Counted from the stretch's first letter, positions 7,851 through 16,542 are shown. The stretch is 64,000 bases of DNA from Algiphilus sp. (GCF_023145115.1 NZ_JAGLEJ010000051.1:1-64000); one strand, 5' to 3'. Numbers and translations: made by a program. Notes: generated by a model from the sequence alone, not told the origin.

Positions 7851-8402
7851 ATGTTGCTCCCGGTGATCATCACGTCCTGGCGCATCTGCATCTTCCGCGC
7901 CGGGCCGCAGGACCTGCCCGCGGTGCCCCAGTCGGTGGCGCACGCCATCATGCTGGCGCTGATCGTTCAGGCCGTACAGTTCCAGCTGTCGCTGCCGCTG
8001 CTGCCGGCGATCGCGCAGTCGATCGTGGCGGTGGTCGTGATATGGGCCTTCACGGCCGGCGTGCTGACCATGCGCAGCCAGCCCGAGCGCGTACCGCAGA
8101 CGGCGAGCGCGCTGCTGGCAACCAACGCCATCTTCTCGCTGCTGCTGGTGCCGTTCCTGATCCCCATGCTGCCCGCCATGGAGCAGCTGGCCCGCGATCC
8201 GGAGGCCGACGTCAACGTTCCCGCGCTGTCGCTGGTCGGCACCCTCGGCCTGTCGGCGTGGAGCATCGCGGTATCGGTGTGGATCTTCCGCAACGCGCTG
8301 GACTCGCGCAACGCGCTCGCCATCCTGTGCGCGCTCGGGCTGGCCGCGGCGGTCTACATCATCGCCGGGGGCGTCGGCATCATGCTGTCCCCGCAGGCCT
8401 GA
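7851..8402 (+). CDS. Hypothetical membrane protein
   Basis: 183 residues with four or five predicted membrane helices: VAHAIMLALIVQAVQFQL, an IVAVVVIWAFTAGVLTM segment, ATNAIFSLLLVPFLIPML and the C-terminal ILCALGLAAAVYIIAGGVGIML. A short N-terminal WRICIFRAGPQDLPAVP stretch precedes the first helix, reminiscent of Yip1-type small membrane proteins, but I cannot assign a family. It ends 11 bp before mpl and is probably co-transcribed with it. ATG 7851 is the first start before the hydrophobic part; a longer N-terminus from about 7743 is open but Arg/Cys-rich and unlikely. Confidence 0.65.
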   Translation: MLLPVIITSWRICIFRAGPQDLPAVPQSVAHAIMLALIVQAVQFQLSLPLLPAIAQSIVAVVVIWAFTAGVLTMRSQPERVPQTASALLATNAIFSLLLVPFLIPMLPAMEQLARDPEADVNVPALSLVGTLGLSAWSIAVSVWIFRNALDSRNALAILCALGLAAAVYIIAGGVGIMLSPQA

Positions 8403-8413
8403 CGGCCGCGCGC

Positions 8414-9751
8414 GTGCACGTTCACATCCTCGGCATCTGCGGCACCTTCATGGCCGGCATCGCCGCCATCGCGCGCGAGGCCGGCCATCGCGTCACCGGT
8501 TCCGACGCCGCGGCGTGGCCGCCCATGTCGACGCAGCTCGAGCAGCTCGGCATCACCGTCATGCCGGGCTACGACGTGGCGCATCTCGACCCCATGCCGG
8601 ACGCCGTCATCGTCGGCAACGTCATGACGCGCGGGCACGACATCGTCGAGTACCTGCTCGCCGAGGATCTGCCGCTGGTCTCCGGGCCGCAGTGGCTGGC
8701 CGAGCACGTGCTGCGCGGGCGCCACGTGCTGGCGGTGGCCGGCACCCACGGCAAGACGACTACCACCGCCATGCTGACCCACATCCTGCGCGCTGTCGGC
8801 GAGGCGCCGGGCTGGCTGGTGGGCGGCCTGGCGCCGGATCTGGGCGTGTCGGCGGCGCTGGGCAGCGGCCGCCCCTTCGTCATCGAGGCCGACGAGTACG
8901 ACACCGCCTTCTTCGACAAGCGCTCCAAGTTCGTGCACTACCGGCCGCGCACCCTGGTGCTCAACAACCTCGAGTTCGACCACGCCGACATCTTCGACGA
9001 CCTGCGCGCCATCGAGCGCCAGTTCCAGCATCTGCTGCGCACGGTGCCGGCCAACGGGCACATCGTCGTCAACGGCGATGACGCCAACCTGGCGCGCGTG
9101 CTCGACGCCGGCTGCTGGACCCCCACCGAGGCCTTCGGTACCGACCAGCCGTGGCGCATCGACGACGACGGGCAGGTCTGGCACGCGGCGCGCTGCATCG
9201 GGCCGCTGTCGCTGCACCAGCCCGGCGCGCACAACCGCAGCAACGCGCTCGCGGCGATGGCAGCGGCGACCGATGTCGGCGTCGATCCGGATGCCGCGCT
9301 CGCCGCGCTCGCCGATTTCCGCGGCGTGCGCCGGCGCATGGAGCTGCGCGGCCGGGCCGGCGGGGTAGCGGTGTACGACGACTTCGCGCACCACCCCACC
9401 GCCGTGCAGGCGACGCTGGCCGCGGCCGCGGGGCTCGACGCCGGCCGCGTGATCGCGGTGCTGGAGCCGCGCTCCAACACCATGCGGATGGGAGCGCACG
9501 CCGGTGCGCTGGCGGGCGCGCTGTCGGGCGCCGATCACGGCTTCGTGCACGTGCGGCCGGATTTCGACTGGGACGCTGCCGAGGTGCTGGCTCCGCTCGG
9601 CAAGCGCGCCACCGTGACCCACGATCTCGACGATCTGGTCGCCCGCGTGGTCGCCTTCGCGCAACCCGGCGATGCGCTGATCGTCATGAGCAACGGCGAT
9701 TTCGGCGGCGTGCACCAGCGTCTGCTAGATGCGCTGGCGAGTGGCGCGTAG
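8414..9751 (+). CDS. mpl: UDP-MurNAc:L-Ala-gamma-D-Glu-meso-DAP ligase
   Basis: Peptidoglycan recycling ligase: it joins the recovered murein tripeptide to UDP-MurNAc in the cytoplasm. 445 residues, Mur-ligase three-domain layout. HILGICGTFMAGIA is at the N-terminus, AGTHGKTTTTAML is the ATP P-loop (about residue 112), IEADEYDTAFFDKRSKF and LNNLEFDHADIF are the Mpl-specific central motifs, and YDDFAHHPTAV opens the C-terminal domain. GTG 8414 gives the family's usual N-terminus a few residues before the dinucleotide-like glycine motif. It is followed by a palindromic repeat and pmbA. Confidence 0.95.
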   Translation: MHVHILGICGTFMAGIAAIAREAGHRVTGSDAAAWPPMSTQLEQLGITVMPGYDVAHLDPMPDAVIVGNVMTRGHDIVEYLLAEDLPLVSGPQWLAEHVLRGRHVLAVAGTHGKTTTTAMLTHILRAVGEAPGWLVGGLAPDLGVSAALGSGRPFVIEADEYDTAFFDKRSKFVHYRPRTLVLNNLEFDHADIFDDLRAIERQFQHLLRTVPANGHIVVNGDDANLARVLDAGCWTPTEAFGTDQPWRIDDDGQVWHAARCIGPLSLHQPGAHNRSNALAAMAAATDVGVDPDAALAALADFRGVRRRMELRGRAGGVAVYDDFAHHPTAVQATLAAAAGLDAGRVIAVLEPRSNTMRMGAHAGALAGALSGADHGFVHVRPDFDWDAAEVLAPLGKRATVTHDLDDLVARVVAFAQPGDALIVMSNGDFGGVHQRLLDALASGA

Positions 9752-9780
9752 CGACGCGGACAGGGGGCGGGGACGGGAAC

Positions 9781-9854
9781 GGGGACAGTATACTAATTCC
9801 CGCCGGTTGTCGGCCATTCTGCTTCAAGTCTTCGGGAATTAGTATACTGTCCCC
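9781..9854. repeat. GGGGACAG palindromic element, copy 1
   Basis: A perfect 22-nt inverted repeat (9781-9802 and 9833-9854, outer end GGGGACAGTATACTAATTCC) around a 30-nt centre. It lies between mpl and pmbA. No T-tract follows either arm, so it is not a standard terminator. Two related copies lie at 18574-18650 and 28059-28134. The outer GGGGACAG/CTGTCCCC ends are shared, while arm interiors differ with matching changes on both sides. REP/MITE-like non-autonomous element by inference. Confidence 0.85.
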
Positions 9855-9927
9855 GATGCTGGCAGCGGTTCCCTCTCCACTGCATGCACGCGGAGCGGTA
9901 CCCGGGTGGCGCGCTAGACTGTCGCGC

Positions 9928-11295
9928 ATGAGCCAGCAACCCGCTTCCCGAAATCCCGACGCCGAGCGCGCGGCCGATACCGCCACCGCCGAGGCCATGG
10001 TCGCGCGCGCGCTCGACGCCGCCCGGGCCGCGGGTGCCGACAGCGCCGAGGCGGGCGCCAGCCTGTCGCGCGCGCTCACCGTGTCGGTGCGCAATGCCGA
10101 GGTCGAGTCGCTCGAGTTCCAGCGCGACCGCGATCTCTCGCTGACGGTCTACTGCGGGGCACGCAGCGGCAGCGCCACCACCTCGGACTGGTCCGACGAC
10201 GGTATCCGCGGCGCCGCCGAGGCGGCGGTGGCCATCGCCCGCGCCAGCGGCGAGGATTCCTGCAACGGCCTGCCGGACGCCGACCGGCTCGCCACCGCGT
10301 TCCCGGATCTCGACCTGTTCCATCCATGGATGGCCGATGCCGACGATGCGGTCGATCTGGCGCGGCGCTGCGAGGCGGCCGCGCTGGCCGCCGACGAGCG
10401 CATCGGCCAGAGCGAGGGCGCCACCCTGGACACCGGCCGGGGTGTCGCGGTACTCGGCAATACGCTCGGATTCATGGGGGTGTCGGCGGGCACGCGGCAC
10501 AGCCTGTCGTGCGCGGTGATCGCGCGTGCCGGTGACGAGATGCAGCGCGATTTCTGGTACACCGCCGGCCGCGTGCCGGGCGCGCTGATCACGCCGGAGG
10601 CGGTGGGCCGCCGTGCCGGCGAGCGCGCTGCCGCCCGACTGGGCGCGGCCAGGGTCGCCACCCGCCGCTGCCCGGTGCTGTTCCCGCCCGAGCTGGCGCG
10701 CGGACTCTGGGGCGCGCTCGCCGGCGCAGCCTCGGGCGGCGTCCTGTACCGGCGCGCCAGCTTCCTGCTCGATCGCGCCGGCACCACCGTGGCCGCCCCG
10801 CACGTCCACATAGAGCAGCAGCCCCACATCCCGCAGGCCGTGGGCAGCGCCGCCTTCGACGAGGAGGGCGTCGCGACCCGGCCGCGCGCGCTGGTCGAGG
10901 CCGGCGTGCTGCAGGGCTACCTGCTGTCGAGCTACAGCGCCCGCCGGCTCGGGCTCGAGACCACGGGCAATGCCGGCGGTGCGTTCAATCTGGCGGTGCG
11001 CCCGACCTTCGACGGCGGTCTGGAGGCCCTGGCGCGCGAGATGGGCGAAGGGTTGCTGGTCACCGAGCTCATGGGGCAGGGCGTCAATACCGTCACCGGC
11101 GACTACTCGCGCGGCGCCGCCGGCTATCTGGTGCGCGGCGGCGCGATAGCCGAGCCCGTCGACGAGATCACCATCGCCGGGAATCTGCTCGACATGCTCG
11201 GCGACGTGCAGGCCATCGGCTCCGACGTCGACGTCACCAGCGGCGTGCGCAGCGGCAGCGTGCTCGTCGGCGCGATGACGGTGGCCGGCGCCTGA
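9928..11295 (+). CDS. pmbA: Metalloprotease PmbA/TldE
   Basis: Partner subunit of the TldD/TldE protease, which matures or degrades small peptides (microcin B17, CcdA in E. coli). 455 residues, normal length. Family marks: SLEFQRDRDLSLTVYCG, a C-terminal LLSSYSARRLGLETTGNAGG, GVNTVTGDYSRGAAGYLVRGG and EITIAGNL near the end. ATG 9928 follows a TAGACT/GTCGCGC stretch and gives an N-terminus of usual length. TldD is not in the window. Convergent with the CRP-family regulator. Confidence 0.93.
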   Translation: MSQQPASRNPDAERAADTATAEAMVARALDAARAAGADSAEAGASLSRALTVSVRNAEVESLEFQRDRDLSLTVYCGARSGSATTSDWSDDGIRGAAEAAVAIARASGEDSCNGLPDADRLATAFPDLDLFHPWMADADDAVDLARRCEAAALAADERIGQSEGATLDTGRGVAVLGNTLGFMGVSAGTRHSLSCAVIARAGDEMQRDFWYTAGRVPGALITPEAVGRRAGERAAARLGAARVATRRCPVLFPPELARGLWGALAGAASGGVLYRRASFLLDRAGTTVAAPHVHIEQQPHIPQAVGSAAFDEEGVATRPRALVEAGVLQGYLLSSYSARRLGLETTGNAGGAFNLAVRPTFDGGLEALAREMGEGLLVTELMGQGVNTVTGDYSRGAAGYLVRGGAIAEPVDEITIAGNLLDMLGDVQAIGSDVDVTSGVRSGSVLVGAMTVAGA

Positions 11296-11323
11296 TCGCG
11301 CCGCACCGGGCGCGCCGCGCCGG

Positions 11324-11998
11324 TCAGGCGTTCGTGCCCGCGGTGTCCTTGGTGGCGCCGAGCACGAGGATGTTCCGGCCCTGCGTCTGCACCATGCCGT
11401 CCTCCTCCAGCGTCTTCAGCACTCGGCCGGCCATCTCGCGCGAGCAGCCCACCAGCCGCGCCAGCTCCATGCGGCTGGTGCGCACGATGGTGCCGCGCGC
11501 GTGCGGCACCGCGTCCTGCTCGCTGACCAGCTCGAGGAGCACGTGCGCCATGCGGCCGGCGACATCCAGGAAGGCCAGATCGCCGAGACGGCGGGTGGTG
11601 TCGCGCAGTCGTGCGGCGAGCTGGCCGGCGAGGTCGAAGACCACGTCGAGGTTCTCCTGCGCGAAGTTGCGGAAGGCCTGGTAGTCGACCTCCGCCACCA
11701 GCGTCGGCCGGCGCGTGCGCACGATGGCCGTGCGCAGCTGCTGGTCCGGGAACAGGCACATCTCGCCGAAGTAGTCGCCCGGCCCGAGATAGGCGAGCAC
11801 GATCTCGCGCCCGTTCTCGTCCTCGATGGAGATCGCGACCGATCCGTCGAGCACCAGGAAGAGCGAGGTGGGCTCCTCGCCGGAATGGATGATGGTGTGC
11901 TTGGGGGGAAAGCTGCGCTTCTGCGCCATGCCCACGAAGGCCTGCACCGCCGGTCGGTCGAGCATGCTGTTCGCGTCGTCCACTGCGTCGATCACCAT
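11324..11998 (-). CDS. CRP/Vfr-family transcription regulator
   Basis: 224-residue cyclic-nucleotide-binding regulator closely following Vfr/Clp/CRP. N-terminal beta-roll with IIHSGEEPTSLFLVLDGSV, IEDENGREIVLAYLGPGDYFGE and the nucleotide-pocket region LRTAIVRTRR (RT in place of the RS of E. coli CRP). A long C-helix contains RRLGDLAFLDVAGRMAHVLL, and the winged helix-turn-helix is TRSMELARLVGCSREMAGRVLK-like, with GCSREMAGRVLKTLEE as recognition helix. In Pseudomonas, Vfr controls type IV pilus and virulence genes, which would link it to the Pil-Chp genes here; that is inference. ATG 11998 is preferred to an upstream TTG at 12004. Confidence 0.88.
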   Translation of the reverse strand: MVIDAVDDANSMLDRPAVQAFVGMAQKRSFPPKHTIIHSGEEPTSLFLVLDGSVAISIEDENGREIVLAYLGPGDYFGEMCLFPDQQLRTAIVRTRRPTLVAEVDYQAFRNFAQENLDVVFDLAGQLAARLRDTTRRLGDLAFLDVAGRMAHVLLELVSEQDAVPHARGTIVRTSRMELARLVGCSREMAGRVLKTLEEDGMVQTQGRNILVLGATKDTAGTNA

Positions 11999-12082
11999 TG
12001 ACAACGGGGTCCGTCCGGATGGAACGGGGCCGCTAGCATACCCCTCCCGACGCCGATGCTGCCGAAGCTGCCATCGGCCGCG

Positions 12083-12766
12083 CTAGCGTCCGGCCGAGTG
12101 CAGTGCGACCGTGAATCCGGTGGCCCGGAAGGCGATGGCCGTGAGCGGGTAGCAGGCCACCATCAGGAGCGCGTACCACCACTCCAGCGCGTTGAGCCGG
12201 GCATCGGGGTCGGCGGTGAAGAATTGCAGCGGCAGCGAGGCGAGCCCGAGACCGAGCAGCAGCGCCAGCACCACCAGGAAGGCGCGACGCAGCGCGGCCG
12301 GCAGCACGCCGGCCGAGGTCGCGAGCGAGATGAGCAGCATCTGGGCCAGCACCGTCATCGAGAAGTAGAGATTGATGCCGTAGCGGCGCAGCAGCCCCGG
12401 CACGTCGCCGTCCTCGCCCAGATAGGTGGCGTACAGCGTGTAGAACAGCGCGCCGACCAGCCCGCAGCCCAGCAGCGCCCAGCGGCGCCGCCACGCCGCA
12501 CGGTGCACCGCTGCCGCCCAGGCGAAGCACAGGCCCCAGAAGCCGGCCAGCAGCCAGCCATAGGGCTGCATCGTGAAGCGGAACCAGTAGATGACGGGGT
12601 CCTGGCGCGCCGCCCGGCTGATCGACGTGCAGCCGTCCCAGTACGGATTGCACGGCTCGATCAGTCCGAGCGCGGTCGACATCAGCCAGGCGGCGTGCAG
12701 ACAGATCACCGGCCACGCGGCGGCGGCAACGGCGACGATGACGGGCAGTCGCGAGATCGCGGGCAT
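12083..12766 (-). CDS. Hypothetical six-helix membrane protein
   Basis: 227 residues with about six predicted membrane helices (VIVAVAAAAWPVICLHAAW, YGWLLAGFWGLCFAW, LLGCGLVGALFYTLYATYL, INLYFSMTVLAQMLLISL, FLVVLALLLGLGLASL, YALLMVACYPLTAIAF). The first loop carries CNPYWDGCTSISRAAR, two cysteines six residues apart followed by SIS, which may form a disulfide or bind a ligand. I do not recognise a characterised family. Possible co-transcription ahead of the regulator gene, 84 bp downstream. Confidence 0.65.
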   Translation of the reverse strand: MPAISRLPVIVAVAAAAWPVICLHAAWLMSTALGLIEPCNPYWDGCTSISRAARQDPVIYWFRFTMQPYGWLLAGFWGLCFAWAAAVHRAAWRRRWALLGCGLVGALFYTLYATYLGEDGDVPGLLRRYGINLYFSMTVLAQMLLISLATSAGVLPAALRRAFLVVLALLLGLGLASLPLQFFTADPDARLNALEWWYALLMVACYPLTAIAFRATGFTVALHSAGR

Positions 12767-12942
12767 GGCGATTTCCCGGGGAACGCGGCGATGCCAAGGG
12801 TACCGCTGCCTCCGCCGCCGTGCCGACCATCCCCCAGATGCGGGATTGGGCCGCGGAGGCGGGACCGCTACAACGGGGCGCAGTGCGCGCGATGCCGCGC
12901 GTGATCCGCCATGCGACAACCGATGTTCAGGGGGAATCCGAG

Positions 12943-14106
12943 TTGAACAAGCTACCGATCATTGCGGCCTGTGCCGTGCTCTTCCTCGCCGGCTGCGACG
13001 GTCTCCAGGATCGGGGCAACCCGTTCGCCGACGAGGACACCGGCACCACCAATCCCGATCCCAACCCGATGCCCGAGCCGGAACCGGAACCGGAACCGCA
13101 GCCGGAACCCGAGCCGGAGCCCGAGCCGGAACCGGAGCCAGAGCCCGAGCCGGAACCGGAGCCGGAGCCGGAGCCGGAGCCCGAGCCCGAGCCCGAGCCC
13201 GAGCCGGCGCCTTCCGAGGACGAAATCGCCGTGCCCGACACCGTCACGCAGGACGATCTCAGCGAGCCCGACGCGGCCGGTGCCGCCATCGCGCGCATCG
13301 CGGCGCTCAGCAAGGGATTCATCAGCGCCCAGGCCGTCAGCGGCAACGACGGCAGCCAGACGCAGTCACTGCGGACCAAGGTCGAGACCGCGATTCCGTG
13401 CGAGAGCGGCTCGGGCACTGCCGATTCGAACCTGTCGGGCGACTTCTCGTCCAGCACGGTCACGCTGCGCTACCAGAACTGCCAGCTCGGCGATGTCATC
13501 TTCAACGGCACGCAGGTGACGACCACCGACTTCGGCAGCTTCGACCCGACCAGCGGCCAGGTGCCCGATCGCACCACCGGCGAAGTGCAGTCGGGTGAGG
13601 GCGGTGCGCCCTTCATCATCGATCTGCTCACGCCGGCCGACGACAAGCGCCGATTCCTGCTGCTCGGCGATGTCACCTACGACATCACCATCGGCGACAA
13701 CACCAGCACCTTCGAATCGGCCGACTTCAGCTACCGCCAGAAGACCACCATCATCAATACCTCGGATCCGGCACGCCCGCGCGTGGACAGCGAGGTCGGC
13801 AATGCCGGCACGCCCTACACGCTGTCGGCCGAGTCGATCGATGCCGACCGCTTGTCGGTGGTGCAGCAGGGGCCGTTCCGCACCAGCGGCGACTGCGGCA
13901 GCGGAACCGGCACGGTCAGCACGTCCAGCCCCCTCGTTCTCAACCAGGAGAGCGGGCTCATCGAGGGTGGTCAGCTGATGATCCAGACCAATGATGGCCA
14001 GAACGTCACCGCGACCTACAACGGCGACGGCAGCGTGACCATCGATGGCCCGGGGGGGAGCCGTACCTACCAGCCGGAAGAGCTGGAAGACATCTGCGAC
14101 ATCTGA
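12943..14106 (+). CDS. Lipoprotein with (Glu-Pro)n spacer
   Basis: 387 residues. TTG 12943 has an AGGGGGA ribosome site 8 nt upstream and yields a short lipoprotein signal MNKLPIIAACAVLFLAGC with lipobox LAGC, so Cys18 would be lipidated. After about 25 acidic residues comes a run of 22 dipeptides (21 EP and 1 QP, DNA 13075-13206), then an apparently beta-rich C-terminal domain with three cysteines in its second half (NCQL, SGDCGSGTG, LEDICDI). An extended, stiff EP spacer would hold that domain away from the membrane. No known domain recognised. Transcription ends at a clear terminator 20 nt downstream. Confidence 0.75.
   Translation: MNKLPIIAACAVLFLAGCDGLQDRGNPFADEDTGTTNPDPNPMPEPEPEPEPQPEPEPEPEPEPEPEPEPEPEPEPEPEPEPEPEPEPAPSEDEIAVPDTVTQDDLSEPDAAGAAIARIAALSKGFISAQAVSGNDGSQTQSLRTKVETAIPCESGSGTADSNLSGDFSSSTVTLRYQNCQLGDVIFNGTQVTTTDFGSFDPTSGQVPDRTTGEVQSGEGGAPFIIDLLTPADDKRRFLLLGDVTYDITIGDNTSTFESADFSYRQKTTIINTSDPARPRVDSEVGNAGTPYTLSAESIDADRLSVVQQGPFRTSGDCGSGTGTVSTSSPLVLNQESGLIEGGQLMIQTNDGQNVTATYNGDGSVTIDGPGGSRTYQPEELEDICDI
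13075..13206 (+). repeat. GAGCCN hexanucleotide tract
   Basis: 22 tandem hexanucleotides GA(A/G)CC(N), one being CAGCCG, coding (Glu-Pro)n inside the lipoprotein gene. Third positions vary (GAA/GAG, CCG/CCC/CCA), so the units are not identical at DNA level. This suggests an old tract kept for its peptide rather than a fresh slippage expansion, though length change by slippage in multiples of 6 would keep the frame. Confidence 0.9.
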
Positions 14107-14126
14107 GCTTCTGCGTGTCAGTGCAT

Positions 14127-14157
14127 GCGCCCGGACCGTCGGTCCGGGCGCTTTTTT
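14127..14157 (+). terminator. Rho-independent terminator
   Basis: Perfect 11-bp stem (GCGCCCGGACC / GGTCCGGGCGC) with a 3-nt loop GTC, followed at once by TTTTTT. It lies 20 nt after the lipoprotein stop codon and just before the convergent thiolase gene's end, so it closes the plus-strand transcript. Confidence 0.95.
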
Positions 14158-14164
14158 GTGCCCG

Positions 14165-15352
14165 TCAGACGCGCTCGACGGCCATCGCCACGGCCTCGCC
14201 GCCGCCGATGCACAGGCTGGCGATGCCGCGCTTCTCGCCGCGCTGATGCATCGCGCCGAGCAGGGTCACCAGGATGCGGGCGCCGGAGGCGCCGATGGGG
14301 TGGCCCAGCGCGCAGGCGCCGCCGTTGACGTTGACGCGCTCGTGCTCGAGGCCGTGCGCTTCCATCGCCGCCATGGTGACGCACGCAAAGGCTTCGTTGA
14401 TCTCCCACAGCCCGACGTCGGCGGCCTTCCAGCCGGTGGCATCGAGCAGCTTGGTGATGGCATGCACCGGCGCCACCGTGAACTCGGCGGGCAGGCGCGC
14501 GTGCCCCGCGTGCCCGGCGATGCGCGCCAGCGGCTGCAGGCCGCGGCGCTCGGCTTCCGAGGCGCGCATGAGCACCAGTGCGGCGGCGCCGTCGGAGATC
14601 GAGCTCGCCGTCGCCGCGGTCACGGTGCCGTCCTTCTTGAAGGCGGGCTTCAGCTGCGGGATCTTGTCGGGACGCCCCTTGAAGGGCTGCTCGTCCTTGT
14701 CGACGGTCTGGCTGCCGCCCCTGGCCGGCACCTCGACGGGCACGACTTCCTCCGCGAAGCTGCCGTCCTCGTTGGCGCGCTTGGCGCGCGCCAGCGACTC
14801 GATGGCGAAGGCGTCCTGGGCCTCGCGCGACAGGCTGTAGGTGTCGACGCAGCGCTCGGCGAAGACGCCCATCGGCATGTCCGCCTCGTAGGCATCGTTG
14901 AGCCCGTCCAGGGCCATGTGGTCGTAGATGCGGTCGTTGCCGTAGCGGTAGCCGGCGCGCGCCTTGGCGAGCAGATAGGGCGCGTTCGACATGCTCTCGA
15001 AGCCGCCCGCCAGCATGACGCGGGCGCTGCCCGCGGTCAGCAGATCGTGCGCCAGCATGACCGCCTTGAGGCCGGAGCCGCACATCTTGCTGATCTGGGT
15101 GGCGCCGACGCTGTCGGGCAGCGCCGCGCCGCGCACCGCCTGGCGCGCCGGGGCCTGCCCCTGGCCGGCGATCAGGCAGCAGCCGAGGATGGCCTCGTCG
15201 ATATCCTCGCCGGCCACGCCGGCGCGCTCGACCGCCGCGCGCACCGCGGCGGTGCCCAGCTGGTGGCCGGCCAGACCGGCGAAATCGCCCAGCATGCCGC
15301 CGATCGGGGTGCGGGCCATGGAGACGATGACGATGGGATCCTGGCTGCTCAT
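14165..15352 (-). CDS. Acetyl-CoA C-acetyltransferase (thiolase)
   Basis: Cytoplasmic thiolase, 395 residues, condensing two acetyl-CoA or cleaving 3-ketoacyl-CoA. The acylated Cys is in KMCGSGLKAV (about residue 89), the His in GGACALGHPIGASGAR, and the second active Cys in LCIGGGEAVAM near the C-terminus. The last motif has Ala where most thiolases have Gly (GGGxG). NEAFA is present. Candidates are AtoB/PhaA-type biosynthetic thiolases; no reductase or synthase gene is adjacent to decide. Divergent from the amino-acid dehydrogenase gene. Confidence 0.9.
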   Translation of the reverse strand: MSSQDPIVIVSMARTPIGGMLGDFAGLAGHQLGTAAVRAAVERAGVAGEDIDEAILGCCLIAGQGQAPARQAVRGAALPDSVGATQISKMCGSGLKAVMLAHDLLTAGSARVMLAGGFESMSNAPYLLAKARAGYRYGNDRIYDHMALDGLNDAYEADMPMGVFAERCVDTYSLSREAQDAFAIESLARAKRANEDGSFAEEVVPVEVPARGGSQTVDKDEQPFKGRPDKIPQLKPAFKKDGTVTAATASSISDGAAALVLMRASEAERRGLQPLARIAGHAGHARLPAEFTVAPVHAITKLLDATGWKAADVGLWEINEAFACVTMAAMEAHGLEHERVNVNGGACALGHPIGASGARILVTLLGAMHQRGEKRGIASLCIGGGEAVAMAVERV

Positions 15353-15391
15353 GCGGTGTCCTCGCGTGGATGCGTGAAGAAATGAACGGTG

Positions 15392-15397
15392 ATTATC
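15392..15397 (-). promoter_or_regulatory. Putative -10 box of the thiolase gene
   Basis: GATAAT on the minus strand, about 40 nt before the thiolase start codon. The candidate -35 is poor, so this is a weak call. Confidence 0.35.
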
Positions 15398-15425
15398 GCT
15401 TAGCTGTGTCGGGGGCGCTGCCGTC

Positions 15426-15431
15426 TACAAT
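15426..15431 (+). promoter_or_regulatory. Putative -10 box of the amino-acid dehydrogenase gene
   Basis: TACAAT on the plus strand, 30 nt before the GTG start, with a GGGAGGGAGG ribosome site between. No good -35 at 17 nt. Confidence 0.35.
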
Positions 15432-15461
15432 GGAGCCCTGTCGCCGGGAGGGAGGCACCGC

Positions 15462-16517
15462 GTGACCCTGCAGCTGTTCGCGCACGAGGAATTCGACGCC
15501 CACGAACGGGTGGTGTTCGGCTTCGACGCCGAAACCGGGCTGCGCGCCCTCATCGCCATCCACAGCACGCGCCTGGGGCCGTCGCTGGGTGGTTGCCGCA
15601 TGTACCCGTACGCCGACGAGACCGCGGCCCTGACCGATGTGCTGCGCCTGTCGCGCGGCATGAGCTACAAGGCGGCGCTGGCCCGGCTGCCCCAGGGCGG
15701 CGGCAAGAGCGTGATCATCGGCGATCCGCGCGCCGACAAGTCCAGTGCGCTGATGCGCGCCATGGGGCGGCAGGTCGAGGCGCTCGGCGGCGCCTACATC
15801 GTGGCCGAGGATTCGGGCATCACGGTGGCCGATGTGCGCGCGATGGCCGAAGCCACCGGGCACGTCAGCGGGCTGGCGGCGCCCGGCGCACCCGGCGACG
15901 GCGATCCGTCGCCGGCCACCGCCGAGGGCGTCTACCTGGCCATGCAGTGCTGCGCCGAGCGCGTGCTGGGTGCCGACAGCCTGCTCGGCGTGGGCGTGGC
16001 CATACAGGGTGCGGGCAAGGTGGGCACGCTGCTGGCCGGGCATCTGGCACGCGCCGGCGCCCGCCTGTGGATCAGCGACGTGCACGGACCCAGCGCCGAG
16101 GCCTGCGCGCAGGCCACCGGCGCCGAGGTCGTGCCGCCCGACGCCATCTACGACGCGCCCGCCGAGATATTCGCCCCCTGCGCGATGGGGGCCGTGCTCA
16201 ACGCCGGGACCATTCCGCGCCTGCAGTCGCGGGTGGTCGTGGGCGCCGCCAACAACCAGCTTGCACGTCCGGAGGACGATCACCGCCTGCTCGATGCCGG
16301 CGTGCTCTACGCACCGGACTACGTGGTCAACGCCGGCGGCATCATCGATATCCACTATCACCGGAGCGGCGACTACGATCCCGGAGCCGTGCGCGCGCAT
16401 CTCGCCACCATCCCCGAGACGCTGGCGCGCATCCTCGATACTGCGCGCGCCGAGGACCGGCCCACCGGTGAGGTCGCGGACGCGCTGGCGCGCGCCGTGA
16501 TCGCCGGCGAGCGCTGA
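15462..16517 (+). CDS. Leucine dehydrogenase-family amino acid dehydrogenase
   Basis: 351-residue NAD-dependent oxidative deaminase of the Glu/Leu/Phe/Val dehydrogenase family. Substrate domain: GPSLGGCRMYPY, then MSYKAALARLPQGGGKSVI with the catalytic and substrate lysines, and IVAEDSGITVADVRAM with the catalytic Asp. The Rossmann part has GAGKVGTLLAGHL and ISDV. The late motif APDYVVNAGGIIDI is typical of leucine/valine dehydrogenases. GTG 15462 follows a strong GGGAGGGAGG site. The product would be a branched-chain 2-oxo acid. Substrate inferred from family. Confidence 0.88.
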   Translation: MTLQLFAHEEFDAHERVVFGFDAETGLRALIAIHSTRLGPSLGGCRMYPYADETAALTDVLRLSRGMSYKAALARLPQGGGKSVIIGDPRADKSSALMRAMGRQVEALGGAYIVAEDSGITVADVRAMAEATGHVSGLAAPGAPGDGDPSPATAEGVYLAMQCCAERVLGADSLLGVGVAIQGAGKVGTLLAGHLARAGARLWISDVHGPSAEACAQATGAEVVPPDAIYDAPAEIFAPCAMGAVLNAGTIPRLQSRVVVGAANNQLARPEDDHRLLDAGVLYAPDYVVNAGGIIDIHYHRSGDYDPGAVRAHLATIPETLARILDTARAEDRPTGEVADALARAVIAGER

Positions 16518-16542
16518 CCGACACCGGTCCCGGGGGCACCGC

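Noticed and set aside
8384..8392. CTGTCCCCG as a solitary half of the palindromic family
   Set aside because: It lies inside the coding sequence of the membrane protein gene without a partner arm; chance occurrence.
9781..9854. Palindromic element as a rho-independent terminator of mpl
   Set aside because: No T-tract after either arm, and the same palindrome type recurs at two other unrelated places, which fits a dispersed element better.
12927..13463. Minus-strand frame coding a (Gly-Ser)n run
   Set aside because: It is the mirror of the GAGCCN hexanucleotides that code Glu-Pro on the plus strand; the plus-strand lipoprotein has a ribosome site, signal peptide and terminator.
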